NCBI GenBank assembly: GCA_944373065.1
Contig: CALWAJ010000033.1
Span: 1 to 13,079 of the forward strand
Origin: an uncultured Bacilli bacterium
GTDB lineage: Bacteria > Bacillota_I > Bacilli_A > RF39 > UBA660
DNA: 13,079 nucleotides
Reading direction: 5' to 3'
Position numbers and translations under genes: made by a program. How positions within the stretch are numbered: the first letter of the stretch is position 1; each line of letters opens with the position of its first letter. This document shows positions 12,163-13,079 of the stretch, in pieces. The notes under the pieces are model-generated. The model did no database searches. It was not told the origin of the DNA and saw only the letters and a program-made list of their open reading frames with translations.

Positions 12163-13079
12163 ATGTACACTGGTTATAGTGAAGAACAATTAATGAATAT
12201 AATTGATTTTAAGAAAGCTACTTTATTGAGAGAAGAATTAAAAAGAAAAGGAGAGGTATTGCCAGCGACTAAAGATGTTGTCTTTAAAAATGTAATGATG
12301 AATAGTAAAGTATTCTTAAGTATAATTTTAGAATATTTTTTGGGTATTGACAAAGAAACGATTAGAGAAAATATGCTTCTTGAAAATACAGAATTACCTG
12401 TTAGTAATGCTAAAGAACAAAGAAAAATTACTGATATAATAGTAAGAGTGGGAAGAAATGTTCTGAATCTTGAGATGAATGCTAAAAATTATTCTGGCTT
12501 AGTTAATAAAAATGTAAAATATATAACAAAAACTTTTAGTGAGATGTCTTTTAGCGGAGAAGACTATGATGATGTGAATATCGCAATACAAATAAATTTT
12601 GATTTAGATTGGCAGTATGATGATAGAGAAATGATAAAGTTTGTGTTGATGGATCCTGTTAATAATATAGTTTTGACTGAAAGTTTACAAATATATAACA
12701 TTAATCTTTTAAAATTTCATGAAAAATATTATAATAATATTGAGTTAAGTGAGTTTGAAAGGGCGGTAACTTTACTAACTTTAAATAAAAAGAAAGATTT
12801 AGAGAAGATTAGTGAAGGAGTTGAGGGCTTGATGGAAGCGAAGGAAGAAATAAAAAAGTTGTCAGAAAATATAGGAATAATAGGAGTTTATGATTACGAA
12901 CAACAAAAAGAATGGGAATGGAAACAAATTGCCAAGGATTCTGTTAAAGAAGAGTTAGAAGAGATTAATGAAGGTAAAAAGTTTATTGAAAAAGAGAAGA
13001 AGTCTCTTGAAGAAGGGCAAAAATCTCTTGAAGAAGGGCAAAAATCTCTTGAAGAAGGGCAAAAATCTCTTGAGGAAGG
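12163..13079 (+). CDS. Rpn/PDDEXK-family nuclease (putative transposase), 3' end cut off
   Basis: 305 codons are visible and the reading frame is still open at the window edge. AAAGGAG (12148-12154) precedes ATG 12163. Residues about 36-185 match the Rpn recombination-promoting nuclease/PD-(D/E)XK transposase-like pattern: DVVFKNVMMNSKVFLSIILEYF, then KITDIIVRVGRNVLNLEMN (Asp91, Glu104 and Asn106 where Glu-x-Gln or Glu-x-Lys is usual), then SEMSFSGEDYDDVNIAIQINF. Family members cut DNA and promote RecA-independent recombination in E. coli (RpnA), and many are highly amplified and variable in gut bacteria. Residues 200-280 are charged helix. From residue 280 a seven-residue unit, KSLEEGQ, repeats four times. 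Its own promoter suggests a single-gene unit. Function in this host is inferred; the family is often called transposase without proven transposition. Confidence 0.82.
   Translation, partial: MYTGYSEEQLMNIIDFKKATLLREELKRKGEVLPATKDVVFKNVMMNSKVFLSIILEYFLGIDKETIRENMLLENTELPVSNAKEQRKITDIIVRVGRNVLNLEMNAKNYSGLVNKNVKYITKTFSEMSFSGEDYDDVNIAIQINFDLDWQYDDREMIKFVLMDPVNNIVLTESLQIYNINLLKFHEKYYNNIELSEFERAVTLLTLNKKKDLEKISEGVEGLMEAKEEIKKLSENIGIIGVYDYEQQKEWEWKQIAKDSVKEELEEINEGKKFIEKEKKSLEEGQKSLEEGQKSLEEGQKSLEE
13000..13079 (+). repeat. 21-bp tandem repeat encoding KSLEEGQ heptads
   Basis: Units at 13000-13020, 13021-13041, 13042-13062 and a partial one at 13063-13079. The middle units are identical (consensus AAATCTCTTGAAGAAGGGCA then A); the first differs by AAG and the last by GAG. 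Unit length is a multiple of 3, so copy-number change would keep the frame. The array continues past the window. Confidence 0.9.

Noticed and set aside
13000..13079. CRISPR-like or 24-bp-type non-coding array
   Set aside because: The repeats are adjacent without spacers, are exactly 21 bp and keep one reading frame; they are coding heptads.
1..13079. tRNA or rRNA genes
   Set aside because: I saw no cloverleaf with TTC-T loop and CCA end, and no conserved rRNA segment, on either strand.

Overview
The window looks like chromosomal DNA of an AT-rich (about 30 % G+C by eye) low-GC Gram-positive bacterium. A deep-branching, mostly uncultured Bacilli/Mycoplasmatota-like gut lineage is the best guess. 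The reasons are the AT-driven codon use, clear AGGAGG-type ribosome binding sites, extended -10 promoters of the TATGnTANNAT type, and conserved Obg, RimM, TrmD and Tgt. TGA is used as a stop and TGG as Trp, so the code is standard. Every gene I accept is on the + strand. Taxonomy is inference; no rRNA is present.

Layout. (1) 1-280: no convincing gene; a 20-bp direct repeat, a near-perfect palindrome, a terminator and a promoter. (2) 265-3025: a surface-protein unit. It encodes a secreted, membrane-anchored InlB-repeat protein and then a TasA/camelysin-like protein carrying two tandem WWTLTPYS...GVRPS-type domains, broken by a one-base frameshift near 1387. Each domain ends in an 84-nt hypervariable, GC-rich block that resembles the variable region of a diversity-generating retroelement target. 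A strong terminator closes the unit. (3) 3039-6126: obg, then two unrecognised genes, one with a HELAH zinc-protease motif. (4) 6108-6376: a small independent transcription unit with its own promoter. The predicted RNA has 5' and 3' ends that pair over 12 bp right before a T-run, contains four mutually complementary GGGTGTT/AACACCC segments, and holds a 26-codon hydrophobic ORF behind a GGGGG Shine-Dalgarno inside a hairpin. This fits a type I toxin-like mRNA or a structured non-coding RNA. (5) 6447-9401: a tightly packed group of a YgjP-type metalloprotease, an SPOUT rRNA methyltransferase, rimM, trmD and a helical hypothetical protein. (6) 9405-12063: a 455-aa protein that reads as three tandem GreA-like modules, then tgt, then a terminator. 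(7) 12088-end: a promoter with a 14-bp palindrome at the start site, and an Rpn/PDDEXK-family nuclease whose C-terminal 21-bp (7-aa) repeats run off the window.

The core of regions 3, 5 and 6 is ribosome and tRNA maturation (Obg, RimM, TrmD, SPOUT methylase, Tgt) with possible RNA-polymerase modulation. The accessory interest lies in the variable surface protein, the small RNA/peptide unit, the triple GreA-like protein and the slippage-prone nuclease tail.
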